This document shows positions 1-10,047 of a stretch of 64,000 nt of DNA, piece after piece (position 1 is the stretch's first letter; every line of letters begins with the position of its first letter). The notes beneath the pieces were generated by a model. The model was not told the DNA's origin and searched no databases. It saw only the letters and a list, made by a program, of their open reading frames with translations. Source of the stretch: Sphingopyxis bauzanensis (GTDB lineage Bacteria; Pseudomonadota; Alphaproteobacteria; Sphingomonadales; Sphingomonadaceae); contig NZ_NISK01000003.1 of the NCBI RefSeq assembly GCF_002205675.1, positions 620,001 through 684,000 on the forward strand, read 5' to 3'. The translations under genes were made by a program, and so were the position numbers.

Positions 1-912
1 CGACGGCGCGGTCAGCGATCCGGCGGCGCCAATGGCGGCGATCTTGCCATCGCGGGCAAGCACGGCGCGGTTCGCCAGGAACGTGCCATTGTCGGCGTCG
101 AACAGTTGGACATTGTCGAACAGCACCGGGGCTTTCGCGGCGGGCGACAGGAAGCGTTTGGCGACACCGGCAACTGCCGCGGCGGTCGCGGCTTCCTGTG
201 CATCGCGAAGCTGCTTCAGCGCGCCCTCATAGCCCGCGGGGATCACCGAAATGAAGCTGATGTCGGCGAAATAGCGCTTATTTTCATCGAGCCAGACAGG
301 GTAGGGCGAGGGGAGGATGCCGCTGACGAAGGCGAGCTGGACCTTCCTTGGGCCGGCCGGTCCCTGGATCGTCTGCATCGCGTCGAAGGTCATCCGGCCC
401 TTGCCGCTCGGCAGGAAATCGAGCCCTTCGTCGCCTGCGGCGGCGAGCGCGTTAATCAGCGGCGCGTTGGCGATGCCGACGCCGCCCGCCGGAATATACC
501 AGCCGCCCGCGGCGGCTTCACCAGCGTCGGTCGCCGTTTTCCACGTCGCGCGGCCGTTGGCGACGCGATAATCCTCGGCGGCGTCACCCGACATGGTGAC
601 GCCGCGCACCGTAGTTGCGGCGATGGTGCCGCCGGGCGCAAAGGTCGTTACCTGATCCATTTCGGTGATCCAGCCGCGCAGTTCCTGCGACCAGCGATAG
701 GCAGTGCGGCCATCGGAGAGCTGCCATTGCCACTGACTACCATGCTGGCCGGCCTCGGACACGACGACATAGCGGACCGCGTCGGCGGGCGGCTTGAGCA
801 GTTCTTCCTTGGCGACAGGTTCGGATTGCGCGACCGAGGCCGCGGTTTCATGCGCATAGGCGGGAAGAACGGCGGCCGAAGCCAGCAGGGCGGCGGTCAG
901 GATCAGGCGCAT
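1..912 (-). CDS. Amidohydrolase family protein, N-terminal part (runs off the window)
   Basis: The reading frame is open from the ATG at 912 to the window edge, giving the first 304 residues. It starts with a cleavable-looking signal peptide (MRLILTAALLASAAVLPAYA), so the enzyme is probably periplasmic. A long N-terminal domain of about 265 residues contains several Trp/Tyr and Gly-rich stretches. It is followed by LFDNVQLFDADNGTFLANR and DGKIAAIG, the usual opening beta-strands of metal-dependent amidohydrolases (an urease/imidazolonepropionase-like composite domain). The metal-binding HxH motif would lie beyond the window. Signal peptide and fold opening are seen; substrate is unknown. Upstream (913-1048) is a short non-coding gap with the DUF952 gene ending on the far side. 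Confidence 0.75.
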   Translation of the reverse strand, partial: MRLILTAALLASAAVLPAYAHETAASVAQSEPVAKEELLKPPADAVRYVVVSEAGQHGSQWQWQLSDGRTAYRWSQELRGWITEMDQVTTFAPGGTIAATTVRGVTMSGDAAEDYRVANGRATWKTATDAGEAAAGGWYIPAGGVGIANAPLINALAAAGDEGLDFLPSGKGRMTFDAMQTIQGPAGPRKVQLAFVSGILPSPYPVWLDENKRYFADISFISVIPAGYEGALKQLRDAQEAATAAAVAGVAKRFLSPAAKAPVLFDNVQLFDADNGTFLANRAVLARDGKIAAIGAAGSLTAPS

Positions 913-1048
913 TGTCGATTTCCCCCAGTGCGTTGTGCAATGGCCGACAGTGGTAGGCTCACGGGGGCGGGCGAAGCAAGAACCGACCGACGGCGAACAG
1001 CGATCGATGAATGGCGACCGTCGCCCCCGCAAAGCAGGTCAACGATCG

Positions 1049-1357
1049 TCAGTCACGCTTTAGTAGGCCGATCACCGCCGTGATCGGCAATTCCGCATAG
1101 AGATGCGGGAACAGCTCGCCGCCGCGCGCTTCTTCCCAGCGGATCGCGTCGCCGAGTCCGATCAAATCCACCTCGGCGATCATCAGGTCGGTTTGCCCGG
1201 CGAAATGCCTGGCGATCGTCCCTTCGAGCTGCTCGGCGGTCGACAGGTGGATATAGCCGTCGGCGATATCCACCGGGGCGCCGCGGAACACACGCTCGCG
1301 CTCGAAATCGACCCATTGTTGATGGGTCAATATCTTAAAAGCGGTGGTCGCGGTCAT
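1049..1357 (-). CDS. DUF952 family protein
   Basis: A 102-residue cytoplasmic protein matching the DUF952 pattern: an N-terminal KILTHQQW, then DGYIHLSTAEQ, a central ARHFAGQTDLMIAEVDL, and the C-terminal block WEEARGGELFPHLYAELP. The length is that of the whole family. The fold resembles ADP-ribosyl-transfer proteins, but no activity can be claimed. Its ATG overlaps the gyrA stop codon by four bases (ATGA), so the two genes are probably translationally coupled, with gyrA upstream. Family assignment is by motif; the function is unknown. Confidence 0.85.
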   Translation of the reverse strand: MTATTAFKILTHQQWVDFERERVFRGAPVDIADGYIHLSTAEQLEGTIARHFAGQTDLMIAEVDLIGLGDAIRWEEARGGELFPHLYAELPITAVIGLLKRD

Positions 1358-4080
1358 TCGGCGGGGCTGTCGGGTGCGGGTTCGGGGATTTCAGCTTCGG
1401 TGTCGATACCCTCGGCTTCGACTTCTTCGCTTTCCTCGATCAGTGCTGCCGAAACGACATGCTCGTTGTTCGACACGTCGAACAGGCGCACGCCTGCAGT
1501 GCCGCGGCCGATGACGCGCATCGAATCGAGACCCATGCGGATCAGCTTTGCCTGATTGGTGACCAGCATCAGCTGGTGCGCCTTGGTCGCGGGGAAGCTG
1601 GCGACTACCAGGCCGTTGCGCGCGATGTTGTCGATGTTGGTGATCCCCTGACCCCCACGACCGGTGCGGCGATATTCATAGGCCGACGACAATTTGCCAA
1701 AGCCGTTGGCGCAGACGGTCAGGATGAACTGTTCGCGCGCGGCGAGCTCTTCCATGCGGTCGGCGGGCAGCGTCGGTTCGTTCTCATTATCCTTCCACGG
1801 CGCGGCGCGCAGATAGGCCTCGCGTTCGTCGCCGGTGGTGCCGACGCGGTGGAGGATCGACAGCGAGATGACTTCGTCACCCGCGGCGAGGCGCATGCCG
1901 CGCACGCCGGTCGAATTGCGGCTCTGAAATTCGCGGACATCGTCGCCGGCAAAGCGGATCGCCTTGCCCTGCCGTGTCGCGAGCAGGACATCGTCGCTTT
2001 CGTCGAGCAGCGCGACGCCGATCAGGCGGTCGTCCTCATCCTCGCCCTCGAACTTCATGGCGATCTTGCCGTTCGACGGCACGTTGGTGAAGGCGTCCAT
2101 GCTGTTGCGGCGCACGCTGCCCTTGGCGGTGGCGAACATGACGTGGAGTTTGCTCCATTCGGTCTCGTCTTCGGGCAGCGGCAGCACGGTCGAGATCGTC
2201 TCGTCTTTGCCCAGCGGCAACAGATTGACCATCGGGCGGCCGCGCGTCGCAGGACCGCCTTCGGGCAGGCGCCACACTTTCATGCGATACACTTTGCCGA
2301 GGGTCGAAAAGAACAGCACTGGTGTGTGCGTCGAGGTGACGAACATTTCGGTGACGACATCCTCGTCCTTCGTCGCCATGCCAGCGCGGCCCTTGCCGCC
2401 GCGCCTTTGCGCCCGGAACGTATCAAGCGTGGTGCGCTTGATATAGCCGTCCATGGTGACCGTCACGACCATGTCTTCGCGCTCGATCAGATCTTCGTCG
2501 TCGATGCCGTCGGCAGCGGGGGCTAGCTGGGTGCGGCGCGGTTTGGCGAATTCGTCACGCACCGCGATCAGCTCTTCGCGCATGACGGCGATGAGCTTCT
2601 CGCGATTGGCGAGGATGCTCAGCAGCTCCTCAATCTCATCTGCCAGCTCTTTCAGTTCCTTGCCGATTTCGTCGCGGCCGAGCGCGGTCAAGCGATGGAG
2701 GCGGAGGTCGAGGATGGCCTTGACCTGCACTTCGGAGAGGCGATAGCTCGAGCTGGCATCGAGCTCGCCATCGATTGCTTCGACCAGACGGATATAGGGC
2801 GCGATGTCGCCAATCGGCCACTCGCGCGTCAGCAGCGCTTCGCGTGCCGCCGCAGGGCTGGACGAACCGCGGATGATTCGGACGACTTCGTCGAGATTGC
2901 TGACCGCAACGACGAGGCCGAGCAAGATGTGGGCGCGGTCGCGCGCCTTGTTCAGCTCGAACTTGCAGCGGCGAGTAATCACTTCCTCGCGGAAGTCGAT
3001 GAACGCCGACAGGATCGTCTTGAGCCCCATCATTTCGGGGCGGCCTCCGCGGATCGCGAGCATGTTGGCAGGGAAGCTCGACTGCGCCGGGGTGTGGCGC
3101 CAAAGCTGGTTGAGTACGACCTCAGCGGTCGCGTCGCGCTTCAGTTCGATCACGACGCGGACGCCTTCGCGGTTCGATTCGTCGCGGATGTCGGAGACGC
3201 CCTCGATGCGCTTGTCGCGCGCCGCTTCGGCGATCTTCTCGACCAGTCCCGACTTGCCGACCTGAAACGGAATCGAGGTCAAAACAATCGACAGCCGGTC
3301 GTTCCTACCTTCCTCGATGATGTGCGTCGCGCGCATCATCACCGATCCGCGGCCGGTGGCATAGGCATTGCGCGCGCCGCCCTGACCCAGCATCAGCGCG
3401 CCGGTCGGGAAATCAGGACCGGGGATGATCGCCATCAGTTCGTCGAGGGTGATTTCGGGATGGTCGATCGTTGCCAGCGTGGCGTTGATCACTTCGCCCA
3501 GGTTATGCGGCGGGATGTTGGTCGCCATACCGACGGCGATGCCGCCGGCGCCGTTGACGAGCAGATTGGGATAGCGTGCGGGCAGGACGGTGGGTTCAGA
3601 TTCCGAGCCGTCATAGTTGGGCTGGAAATCGACGGTGTCCTTGTCGAGATCGCCGAGCAGGGTGTTCGCGACCTTTGCGAGGCGCGATTCGGTGTAGCGC
3701 ATCGCCGCCGGCGGATCGGGGTCCATCGAGCCGAAATTGCCCTGACCATCGACGAGCGGGACGCTCATCGACCAGTCCTGCGTCATGCGCGCGAGTGCGT
3801 CGTAGATCGAGCTGTCGCCGTGCGGGTGATATTTACCCATGACGTCACCGACGATACGCGCCGATTTGCGATAGGGGCGGCCCGCGACATAGCCGCTTTC
3901 GAACGCCGAATAAAGGATGCGCCGGTGCACCGGCTTCAGGCCGTCGCGCACGTCGGGAAGCGCGCGGCTGACGATCACGCTCATCGCGTAATCGAGGTAG
4001 CTTGTCTTCATTTCGTCGACGATGTTGATCGGCGAAATGCCGTCCTCGGACGGCGGCGTCGGCGTATTTTCTTCGGTCAA
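1354..4080 (-). CDS. gyrA: DNA gyrase subunit A
   Basis: 908 residues, within the usual length for GyrA. It is the breakage-reunion subunit that passes DNA strands and introduces negative supercoils with GyrB and ATP. The N-terminal core begins [20 protein letters not shown]. The quinolone-determining region reads [17 protein letters not shown], with the Ser and Asp equivalent to E. coli 83 and 87 both kept. The catalytic Tyr lies in AMRYTESRL. The C-terminal wrapping domain carries the GyrA box QRRGGKG and several six-bladed beta-pinwheel repeats. The tail is acidic ([20 protein letters not shown]). The downstream DUF952 gene overlaps its stop. Nothing suggests damage. Confidence 0.98.
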   Translation of the reverse strand: MTEENTPTPPSEDGISPINIVDEMKTSYLDYAMSVIVSRALPDVRDGLKPVHRRILYSAFESGYVAGRPYRKSARIVGDVMGKYHPHGDSSIYDALARMTQDWSMSVPLVDGQGNFGSMDPDPPAAMRYTESRLAKVANTLLGDLDKDTVDFQPNYDGSESEPTVLPARYPNLLVNGAGGIAVGMATNIPPHNLGEVINATLATIDHPEITLDELMAIIPGPDFPTGALMLGQGGARNAYATGRGSVMMRATHIIEEGRNDRLSIVLTSIPFQVGKSGLVEKIAEAARDKRIEGVSDIRDESNREGVRVVIELKRDATAEVVLNQLWRHTPAQSSFPANMLAIRGGRPEMMGLKTILSAFIDFREEVITRRCKFELNKARDRAHILLGLVVAVSNLDEVVRIIRGSSSPAAAREALLTREWPIGDIAPYIRLVEAIDGELDASSSYRLSEVQVKAILDLRLHRLTALGRDEIGKELKELADEIEELLSILANREKLIAVMREELIAVRDEFAKPRRTQLAPAADGIDDEDLIEREDMVVTVTMDGYIKRTTLDTFRAQRRGGKGRAGMATKDEDVVTEMFVTSTHTPVLFFSTLGKVYRMKVWRLPEGGPATRGRPMVNLLPLGKDETISTVLPLPEDETEWSKLHVMFATAKGSVRRNSMDAFTNVPSNGKIAMKFEGEDEDDRLIGVALLDESDDVLLATRQGKAIRFAGDDVREFQSRNSTGVRGMRLAAGDEVISLSILHRVGTTGDEREAYLRAAPWKDNENEPTLPADRMEELAAREQFILTVCANGFGKLSSAYEYRRTGRGGQGITNIDNIARNGLVVASFPATKAHQLMLVTNQAKLIRMGLDSMRVIGRGTAGVRLFDVSNNEHVVSAALIEESEEVEAEGIDTEAEIPEPAPDSPAE

Positions 4081-4162
4081 GACCCGGCCTTTTTTCTGCT
4101 TTTCGGGAGGTGGCTTTTACCTAGCCGACGGTGGCAGGAAATGCCAGCGATTCGGTGGGTTT

Positions 4163-4870
4163 TCAGGGAATGATTTCGCTGCCGTCCCACGCGAAAATCC
4201 GCCCGGTTTCGGCGGGTGTCAGCGCGCCGAGGGTGCGTAGCAGATTCGCGGCGGCGGTGGGCGCGCTGGTCAGCTGTTCGGCGGACACGCCGCGCTGGAA
4301 TGGTGCCGACAGATCGGTGTCGACGGTGCCGGGATGCAGCGCGACGACGATCGCATCGGGATTGCGCCTTGCCTCGACTATCGCGAAGCCGCGCACGAGC
4401 TGGTTCAGCGCGGCTTTCGAGGCGCGGTAGCTGTACCAGCCGCCACTGCGGTTATCCCCGATGCTGCCGACCCGCGCCGACAGCATGGCGAAGACGGTAC
4501 GCTCGCGGCGCGGCAGCAGAGGCAGGAAATATTTGGCGATCAGCGCGGGGCCGATCGTGTTGACGGCAAAATTGCGCGCCATCCAGTCGGGGTCGATGTC
4601 GGCGAGCTTTCGTTCGGGCTGCCGTCCGTCGGCGTGGAGCAGGCCGGTGGCGACGAAGACCAGTCGCGGCGGCGGGCCGCTGTCGCGGACGAGCGCGGCG
4701 GCGGCTGCGACCGAGGCCTCGTCGGTGATGTCGACGCTGTGCGGCGCCGGCAACGAGCGTGCGAAACGGTGAATGATGTCATGGCGTCCGTCCGCTTGCA
4801 AAGCGTCAGCGAGCGCGGCGCCGATACCGCCCGAAGCCCCGATGATGACTGCCGATCCATGCTCTGTCAC
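4163..4870 (-). CDS. Short-chain dehydrogenase/reductase (C-factor-like)
   Basis: 235 residues with a classical Rossmann SDR layout: a nucleotide-binding VIIGASGGIGAALADAL near residues 8-25, a central VNTIGPALIAKYFLPLL, the active-site Ser in AMLSARVGSIGDN, and YSYRASKAALNQL containing the catalytic Tyr-x3-Lys. It is followed by HPGTVDTDLSAPFQ, typical of the C-signal (CsgA-like) subgroup. The substrate is unknown. It lies 82 bases upstream of gyrA on the same strand. The gene on its other side (from 4979) is divergent, so the 4871-4978 interval should hold both promoters. Confidence 0.88.
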   Translation of the reverse strand: MTEHGSAVIIGASGGIGAALADALQADGRHDIIHRFARSLPAPHSVDITDEASVAAAAALVRDSGPPPRLVFVATGLLHADGRQPERKLADIDPDWMARNFAVNTIGPALIAKYFLPLLPRRERTVFAMLSARVGSIGDNRSGGWYSYRASKAALNQLVRGFAIVEARRNPDAIVVALHPGTVDTDLSAPFQRGVSAEQLTSAPTAAANLLRTLGALTPAETGRIFAWDGSEIIP

Positions 4871-4978
4871 CGCGGCGGCGTATCATGCGCCGTCACCGTG
4901 CGACAAGCGATGCTTGCCAAACCGGTTCGGCGCCATATGACGGTGAGCCGTGGCTTCTTACCATCATTGCGCCCGTCG

Positions 4979-6193
4979 ATGGCCCTGATCGCGCTGATCG
5001 GCGCCAGCGAAGTCTTGCCCGACGGCGGGCTGCGCGCGCTCGTCACCGTGGCGGGCGAAACTCTGATCGAGCGGCAGGCGGCGCGGCTGGCCGATGTCGG
5101 GGTGACGCATATCGCGGTTGCCGTCGCGGCAGTGCCCGCCGACCTGCTGGCGACGTGCGACCGCATCCGACGTCGCGGCGTGAAAGTGACCCCGATACGC
5201 GTCGCCACCGACATGATGGGGCTGGTGCAGGAGGATGACCGGATCATCCTGGTCGCCGACGGGCTGCGCGCAGGCGGGACGCATTATGCCGCGATCGCCA
5301 AGCCCGGCGCGCCTGCGATCCTCGTCACCGGCGATACGCCGCTGACGCAGGGGTTCGAGCGGATCGACGCGACGCGGCGCTGGGGAGGGCTGGCGAGCAT
5401 TGCCCAGCCGATGGTCGCCGAACTGGCGGCCATGCCGGGCGAATGGGACATGATGCTCACGCTGCTGCGGCTGGCGGTGCAATCGGGCGCGCGGCGGCTC
5501 TATTGCGAACCGGCACTGTTCGAGCAGGGCGAGATCGCGATCGTTACCGATCGTCCGACCGCCGCGCTGATCGAGCAATCGAGCCTGCAGCAGGTCGAAT
5601 ATGGGGGGATGGGGTTTGGGCGGTCGGCGATCATGATGCCGCTGATCCGGCTTTTCGGGCCGCTGCTGGTCAAGTCGCCGACGACAGCGCGGTACCTCCC
5701 CTATTTGACCGCCTTTCTGTGGTTGGCCGTTGCGGGAATGGCGGCGAGCGGGCTGGCCGCGGCGGGCGCGCTGGTCGCAATCCTTGGCGGACTGGGGCTG
5801 ACCGCGATGCGTTTCCTGTCGGCGTTCCGCGCCGAAAGCGCGGCGCAGGACCGGGTGCGCGACGTCATTCGGACCTTTGCCTGGGTCTTGCTCGCGGTTT
5901 TTCCATGGATTGTTTCGCTGGCGGGGCCGGGGCATGAAATGCCGCTGTTTTCCGAAGCTGCGCTGGCGCCGTGCCTCGCCGCGACCATCCTGCTAGCACG
6001 GTCGTTGTACGAGGATTCAAGCGAGCGGCGGCGCTTCCACTGGCTGCTCCCCGATGCCGATCAGGCGTGGATCATGCTGGCGCCCGCGTTGCTGTTCGGC
6101 TTTGCGTCATTGATGTTCGCGATCCTGCCGCTGCTCGCGCTGCTCCAGATTTTGCTCTGGCTGCGGTTGGCGCGGCGCCCGGAAGCGCCGTAA
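4979..6193 (+). CDS. Nucleotidyltransferase-like protein with C-terminal membrane segments
   Basis: 404 residues from the ATG giving MALIALIGASEVLPDGGLRALVTVAGETLIERQAARL. That N-terminus resembles an NTP-transferase (GT-A/IspD-like) fold, with a loop before LRALVTVAGETLIERQ where these enzymes bind a sugar or polyol acceptor. The middle includes DDRIILVADGLRAGG. From about residue 240 the protein turns hydrophobic, with roughly five membrane segments (for example FLWLAVAGMAASGLAAAGALVAILGGL and AWIMLAPALLFGFASLMFAIL). An upstream in-frame ATG at 4937 would add 14 residues. A link to phospholipid or polyol head-group chemistry is inference only. It is divergent from the SDR gene. Confidence 0.6.
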   Translation: MALIALIGASEVLPDGGLRALVTVAGETLIERQAARLADVGVTHIAVAVAAVPADLLATCDRIRRRGVKVTPIRVATDMMGLVQEDDRIILVADGLRAGGTHYAAIAKPGAPAILVTGDTPLTQGFERIDATRRWGGLASIAQPMVAELAAMPGEWDMMLTLLRLAVQSGARRLYCEPALFEQGEIAIVTDRPTAALIEQSSLQQVEYGGMGFGRSAIMMPLIRLFGPLLVKSPTTARYLPYLTAFLWLAVAGMAASGLAAAGALVAILGGLGLTAMRFLSAFRAESAAQDRVRDVIRTFAWVLLAVFPWIVSLAGPGHEMPLFSEAALAPCLAATILLARSLYEDSSERRRFHWLLPDADQAWIMLAPALLFGFASLMFAILPLLALLQILLWLRLARRPEAP

Positions 6194-6251
6194 AACAAAG
6201 CGCTTCAAGGTTTAGCGCGTATTAACGCCATCCTGCTATCCGCGATCGTGC

Positions 6252-7172
6252 ATGACTGACTCCGTCTCCTCGTCCGGCACCGATCCGCTGTCTGCGCGTC
6301 TGCGCGAACTCGCGGACTATCTGTCGGCACCCGCCGCCGGGCGGCTGACCGAGGAGCAGCGTGCGCTGTCGCTGGGGATCGCGCGGCGGCTGGTTGCCGA
6401 TGTCGCGGTGTGGCTGGACCTGGCGATCGACACCGATGGATTGTGGTTCGAATGGCTGCGCAAGGGAGTGCCGGGCGCCGAGCGGCTGGCGCACATCTGC
6501 TTCGCCCGCGCCGAGGAGCATCGCTGGCGCGAACAATCGGCGCAGCGCACGCCGCCGCCGCCGATCCTGGCCGACACTGGTGAGGCGAACAGCGAGGCGG
6601 CGGTGGACGCGCCAATGTCCGACATCGACCGCGCCTATCTGGCGTTGCAGATCGCCGATCGCCGTCGTTTCGACGCGCTAGGCCATCCGGCGCTGGCGAT
6701 TGCCGACCTCGACGGCGAGGTGTTTCGCGGGTTGCTGCGCGACGTCGCGGCGTGGCGTCTGGCCGAGGTCAGCCAGTATCAGGCCCGCGCCGCCCAATTG
6801 GGCGACGCGGTGCGGCTTGCCACCGAGCGTCACGCCGCCGAGCGCGGCATGGCGGATGCGGGCGCAGCCTATCACAAGATTTTGGGCGCGGGCGTGTCCG
6901 AGGCCGCCGGGCAGGCGATCACGCGACACGACTGGCCGACGCTGATCGCGCTCGCCGCCGCGGCGCTCGGCAGCAGCTATGACGATATGGCGCTGACGCT
7001 GCTGACGGCGGAGACGGCGGCGCTGCCGTCGCTGCTCGCGCCGCTCCACCTCGATCGCACCGCGCTGGCGCCGCTCGAAGCGTCGCTGGCGATGCTGCCG
7101 TCGCGCGCAGTCGCCGACCATAGCGCGCGCAATTTTGGCGAAATGCTGGCGCCGGGGCGCGATACGCAATGA
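6252..7172 (+). CDS. Conserved-looking helical protein of unknown function, coupled to a kinase-like gene
   Basis: 306 residues, not recognised with confidence. It is rich in Ala, Arg and Leu and predicted mostly helical, with no signal peptide or membrane segment. The middle has LALQIADRRRFDALGHPALAIADLDGEVFRGLLRDVAAWR. The general pattern of short helical pairs is reminiscent of DUF2336-type proteins, but I would not assert that family. Its stop overlaps the start of the next gene (ATGA at 7169), so it is almost certainly co-translated with the histidine-kinase-like protein and may be its partner or regulator. That partnership is inference from context. Confidence 0.6.
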   Translation: MTDSVSSSGTDPLSARLRELADYLSAPAAGRLTEEQRALSLGIARRLVADVAVWLDLAIDTDGLWFEWLRKGVPGAERLAHICFARAEEHRWREQSAQRTPPPPILADTGEANSEAAVDAPMSDIDRAYLALQIADRRRFDALGHPALAIADLDGEVFRGLLRDVAAWRLAEVSQYQARAAQLGDAVRLATERHAAERGMADAGAAYHKILGAGVSEAAGQAITRHDWPTLIALAAAALGSSYDDMALTLLTAETAALPSLLAPLHLDRTALAPLEASLAMLPSRAVADHSARNFGEMLAPGRDTQ

Positions 7173-8542
7173 GCGAGCGCATCATCCGCGGCCGGATCGA
7201 CCGGTCGGGTGCGCTGGTCAGCGCCGACGCGCCGCTGCTGCGACTGCAACAGCGCGCGGGGGCGGGGCTGGGCAAACCGCTGGCGCTGCCGCATCTGGCG
7301 CGGCTGGTGGCGCTGGCGCAGCGACTGCACCGTGACATCAGCCGACCGCTGCACACCGCCGACGATCATAGCGATATTCACGCGCTGGTGCGCATCATCC
7401 CCGACGCCGACGGTGCGAGCCTGGAGATAAGCGACTGGCGCACGCGGCCGGTGGCGCACCCGCAGATCCCGGCAATCGGCGATAATGTCGTGGTGCCGCA
7501 TGGCTGGACGTGGGAGTGCGACCAGCAATTGCGGGTGGTGGCGCTGCGCGCGGCGCCCGATGCACCGCCGGTCCCCGCCAATTGGGAGGGGCGCTCGCTG
7601 TCGGAATTGTTCGAGCTGCAACCCGACGGCGATGGCCGCTTTCCGGTGCTGCGCGCGCTGGCGCGGCAATCGCGCTTCGACGGCCAGCATGTGCAGGCTG
7701 ACGCGCCTGCCGGGCGGCTGGCGATGACCTTGTCGGGGGACGCGCTGTTCGACGCGGTCGGTGGATTTACCGGGTTTCGCGGATCGGCCGTCGTCGCCGA
7801 TGACGTGGCGGCCGATCCGGTGCCCGCCGCGATGCTCGTCGATCCTGCTTTCGGATCGCTACCGCTCTCCGATCCGCAGTTCGGTCGGCGCATCGACGGC
7901 GCGCTGCGCGGTCCGCTCAGCCGCATCATCGCGACCGCCGAGACGATTTCAGGCCAGTTCGACGGCCCCATCCGCGCCGATTATGCGCGTTACGCGGGCG
8001 ACATTGCCCACGCCGGACGACATTTATTGGGGCTGGTCGACGATCTGGCCGATTTGCAGAATATCGAGCGGCCGGGGTTCAAGGCGGCGGCCGACGAAAT
8101 CGACCTCGGCGATCTGGCGCGCCGCGCGGTCGGGCTGCTCGGCATGAAGGCCGAAGAAAAGGGCATTCGTATCGACGCCCCGCGCACTGACGACAAGGCT
8201 CCCGCGACGGGCGAATTCCGCCGCGTGTTGCAGGTGCTGCTCAACCTGTTGGGCAATGCGATCCGCTATTCGCCCGACAATTCGCTGATCTGGATTCGCG
8301 TGAACCGCGAAGGTGACCGCGCGACGGTGACCGTCGCCGATCAGGGGCAGGGGATCGACGCCGATCAACAGGCCGTGGTGTTCGAGAAATTCGAGCGGCT
8401 GGGACGGACCGACAGCGGCGGATCGGGGCTGGGGCTATATATCGCGCGGCGATTGGCCCGAGCGATGGACGGTGATTTGACGGTGGATAGCGCGCCGGGA
8501 CAGGGGGCGCGGTTTACGTTGAGCTTGCCGGCGCGGGACTAG
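7169..8542 (+). CDS. Soluble histidine-kinase-like protein lacking the phosphoacceptor His
   Basis: 457 residues with no membrane segment. The N-terminal half (about 1-230) looks PAS-like. A dimerization helix follows: RIDGALRGPLSRIIATAETI (241-260) and HAGRHLLGLVDDLADLQNIE (281-300). The C-terminal HATPase is intact: N-box LLGNAIRYSPD (about 361-370), G1 DQGQG (391-395), F-box FEKF (405-408) and G2 GGSGLGL (417-423). In ordinary kinases the first helix reads HELRTPL; here the aligned stretch is GALRGPL, so the usual phospho-His is Gly. The protein may bind ATP without canonical autophosphorylation, or use another residue. Coupled to the gene just upstream. Confidence 0.82.
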   Translation: MSERIIRGRIDRSGALVSADAPLLRLQQRAGAGLGKPLALPHLARLVALAQRLHRDISRPLHTADDHSDIHALVRIIPDADGASLEISDWRTRPVAHPQIPAIGDNVVVPHGWTWECDQQLRVVALRAAPDAPPVPANWEGRSLSELFELQPDGDGRFPVLRALARQSRFDGQHVQADAPAGRLAMTLSGDALFDAVGGFTGFRGSAVVADDVAADPVPAAMLVDPAFGSLPLSDPQFGRRIDGALRGPLSRIIATAETISGQFDGPIRADYARYAGDIAHAGRHLLGLVDDLADLQNIERPGFKAAADEIDLGDLARRAVGLLGMKAEEKGIRIDAPRTDDKAPATGEFRRVLQVLLNLLGNAIRYSPDNSLIWIRVNREGDRATVTVADQGQGIDADQQAVVFEKFERLGRTDSGGSGLGLYIARRLARAMDGDLTVDSAPGQGARFTLSLPARD

Positions 8543-8551
8543 AGAAGAGCC

Positions 8552-8637
8552 GTCCCCCCGCGAAGGCGGGAGCCGTAAGCACCGTGCTTCTGCCTTGCTG
8601 CGTAACCCGACAGCGGCCCCCGCCTTCGCGGGGGCGA
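8552..8637. repeat. Pair of inverted CCCGCGAAGGCGGG-type intergenic repeats
   Basis: CCCGCGAAGGCGGG occurs at 8557-8570 and its reverse complement CCCGCCTTCGCGGG at 8619-8632, so the two can pair across about 50 bases, and each is nearly self-complementary as well. Related copies lie at 22703-22717 and, as a half copy, at 25784-25797. The pattern is that of a dispersed intergenic palindrome of this genome. Function is unknown. Confidence 0.7.
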
Positions 8638-8674
8638 TGGTCCGTGTCTGTCGCAGGCAACACCCGGATAGACG

Positions 8675-8702
8675 AAAAGGGCCCGCAATCGCGGTCCCTT
8701 TT
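8675..8702. terminator. Bidirectional intrinsic terminator between the kinase-like gene and gltA
   Basis: AAAAGGG, C, CCGC, loop AATC, GCGG, T, CCC, TTTT forms a GC-rich stem with one mismatch, flanked by A and T runs. It therefore has a U-tract on both strands. It sits just past the gltA stop codon and serves the two convergent transcripts. Confidence 0.75.
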
Positions 8703-8722
8703 CCTCATTTCTTTGCAGCGTA

Positions 8723-10009
8723 TTAGCGCTTGCCTACCGCCACATAATCGCGCGGTGCCGGGCCCGTGTACAGCTGGCGCGGGCGACCAATTTTCTGGGC
8801 AGGGTCGGAGATCATTTCGTTCCACTGCGCGACCCAGCCGACGGTGCGGGCGAGCGCGAAGAGGGCGGTGAACATTGTCGTCGGGAAACCGATCGCCGAC
8901 AGGATGACGCCCGAATAGAAATCGACGTTCGGGAACAGCTTTTTCTCGACGAAATAGGGATCGCTGAGCGCCATTTCCTCAAGCTGCAGCGCGACTTCGA
9001 AGACCGGGTCGTTTACCTTGAGCGCCTCGAACACTTCGCGGACGGTTTTCTGCATTACCGTCGCGCGCGGATCGTAATTTTTATAGACGCGGTGGCCAAA
9101 ACCCATCAGGCGGAACGGATCGTCCTTGTCCTTGGCGCGCGCGATATATTCGGGGATGCGTTCGGGGCGGCCGATTTCGCGCAGCATGTTGAGGGCCGCC
9201 TCGTTCGCGCCGCCATGCGCCGGACCCCACAGGCAGGCGATACCGGCGGCGATGCACGCAAACGGATTGGCGCCCGACGAACCGGCGAGGCGGACGGTCG
9301 AAGTCGACGCGTTCTGCTCATGATCGGCGTGGAGGATGAAGATGCGGTCGAGCGCGCGTTCGACGACCGAATTGACCTCATATTCCTCGGCCGGAACGCC
9401 AAAGGTCATGCGCAGGAAATTGCCGGTGTAGCTGAGCTTGTTATCAGGGTAGACGAATGGCTGGCCGACCGAATATTTATACGCCATCGCGGCGATCGTC
9501 GGCATTTTGGCGATCAGCCGGTGGCTGGCGATCATCCGCTGGTGCGGATCGTGGATCTCGGTCGAATCATGATAGAAAGCGCTGAGCGCGCCGACCACGC
9601 CGCACATGATCGCCATCGGGTGCGCGTCGCGGCGGAAGCCGCGATAGAAGGTCGCCAGCTGCTCGTGCAGCATCGTATGGCGGGTGATCGTATAGTCAAA
9701 GGTCGCCAGCTCGTCGGCGCTCGGCAATTCGCCGTTCAGCAGCAGATAGCAGACTTCCATGAAGCTGGAATGTTCGGCGAGGTCGCCGATCGCATAGCCG
9801 CGATGCAGCAACACGCCTTCGTCGCCGTCTATATAGGTGATCTGCGATTCGCAGCTCGCGGTCGAGGTGAAGCCCGGATCGTAGGTAAAGGCGCCCGTCT
9901 GGGCATAGAATTTGCGGATGTCGACGACGTCGGGACCGACGGTGCCCGACAATACCGGACTTTCGACAGTCTTGTCGCCCAGGGTGATTTTTGCGGGTTG
10001 ATCGGTCAT
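8723..10009 (-). CDS. gltA: Citrate synthase (hexameric type II)
   Basis: 428 residues, the usual length. It condenses acetyl-CoA and oxaloacetate to citrate, the entry step of the TCA cycle, in the cytoplasm. The catalytic histidine regions are visible: [17 protein letters not shown] followed by [12 protein letters not shown], and [13 protein letters not shown]. The catalytic Asp lies in FPNVDFYSG. The N-terminal extension with [21 protein letters not shown] is typical of the Gram-negative, NADH-sensitive type. It stands alone, with gltX upstream on the same strand and a terminator directly after it. Confidence 0.97.
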   Translation of the reverse strand: MTDQPAKITLGDKTVESPVLSGTVGPDVVDIRKFYAQTGAFTYDPGFTSTASCESQITYIDGDEGVLLHRGYAIGDLAEHSSFMEVCYLLLNGELPSADELATFDYTITRHTMLHEQLATFYRGFRRDAHPMAIMCGVVGALSAFYHDSTEIHDPHQRMIASHRLIAKMPTIAAMAYKYSVGQPFVYPDNKLSYTGNFLRMTFGVPAEEYEVNSVVERALDRIFILHADHEQNASTSTVRLAGSSGANPFACIAAGIACLWGPAHGGANEAALNMLREIGRPERIPEYIARAKDKDDPFRLMGFGHRVYKNYDPRATVMQKTVREVFEALKVNDPVFEVALQLEEMALSDPYFVEKKLFPNVDFYSGVILSAIGFPTTMFTALFALARTVGWVAQWNEMISDPAQKIGRPRQLYTGPAPRDYVAVGKR

Positions 10010-10047
10010 ATATTTTTCCCTGTTATGACGGCGAGGAGAGAGCGTGG

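Noticed and set aside
2695..4173. 492-codon plus-strand ORF opposite gyrA
   Set aside because: Antisense shadow of gyrA with no motif or domain.
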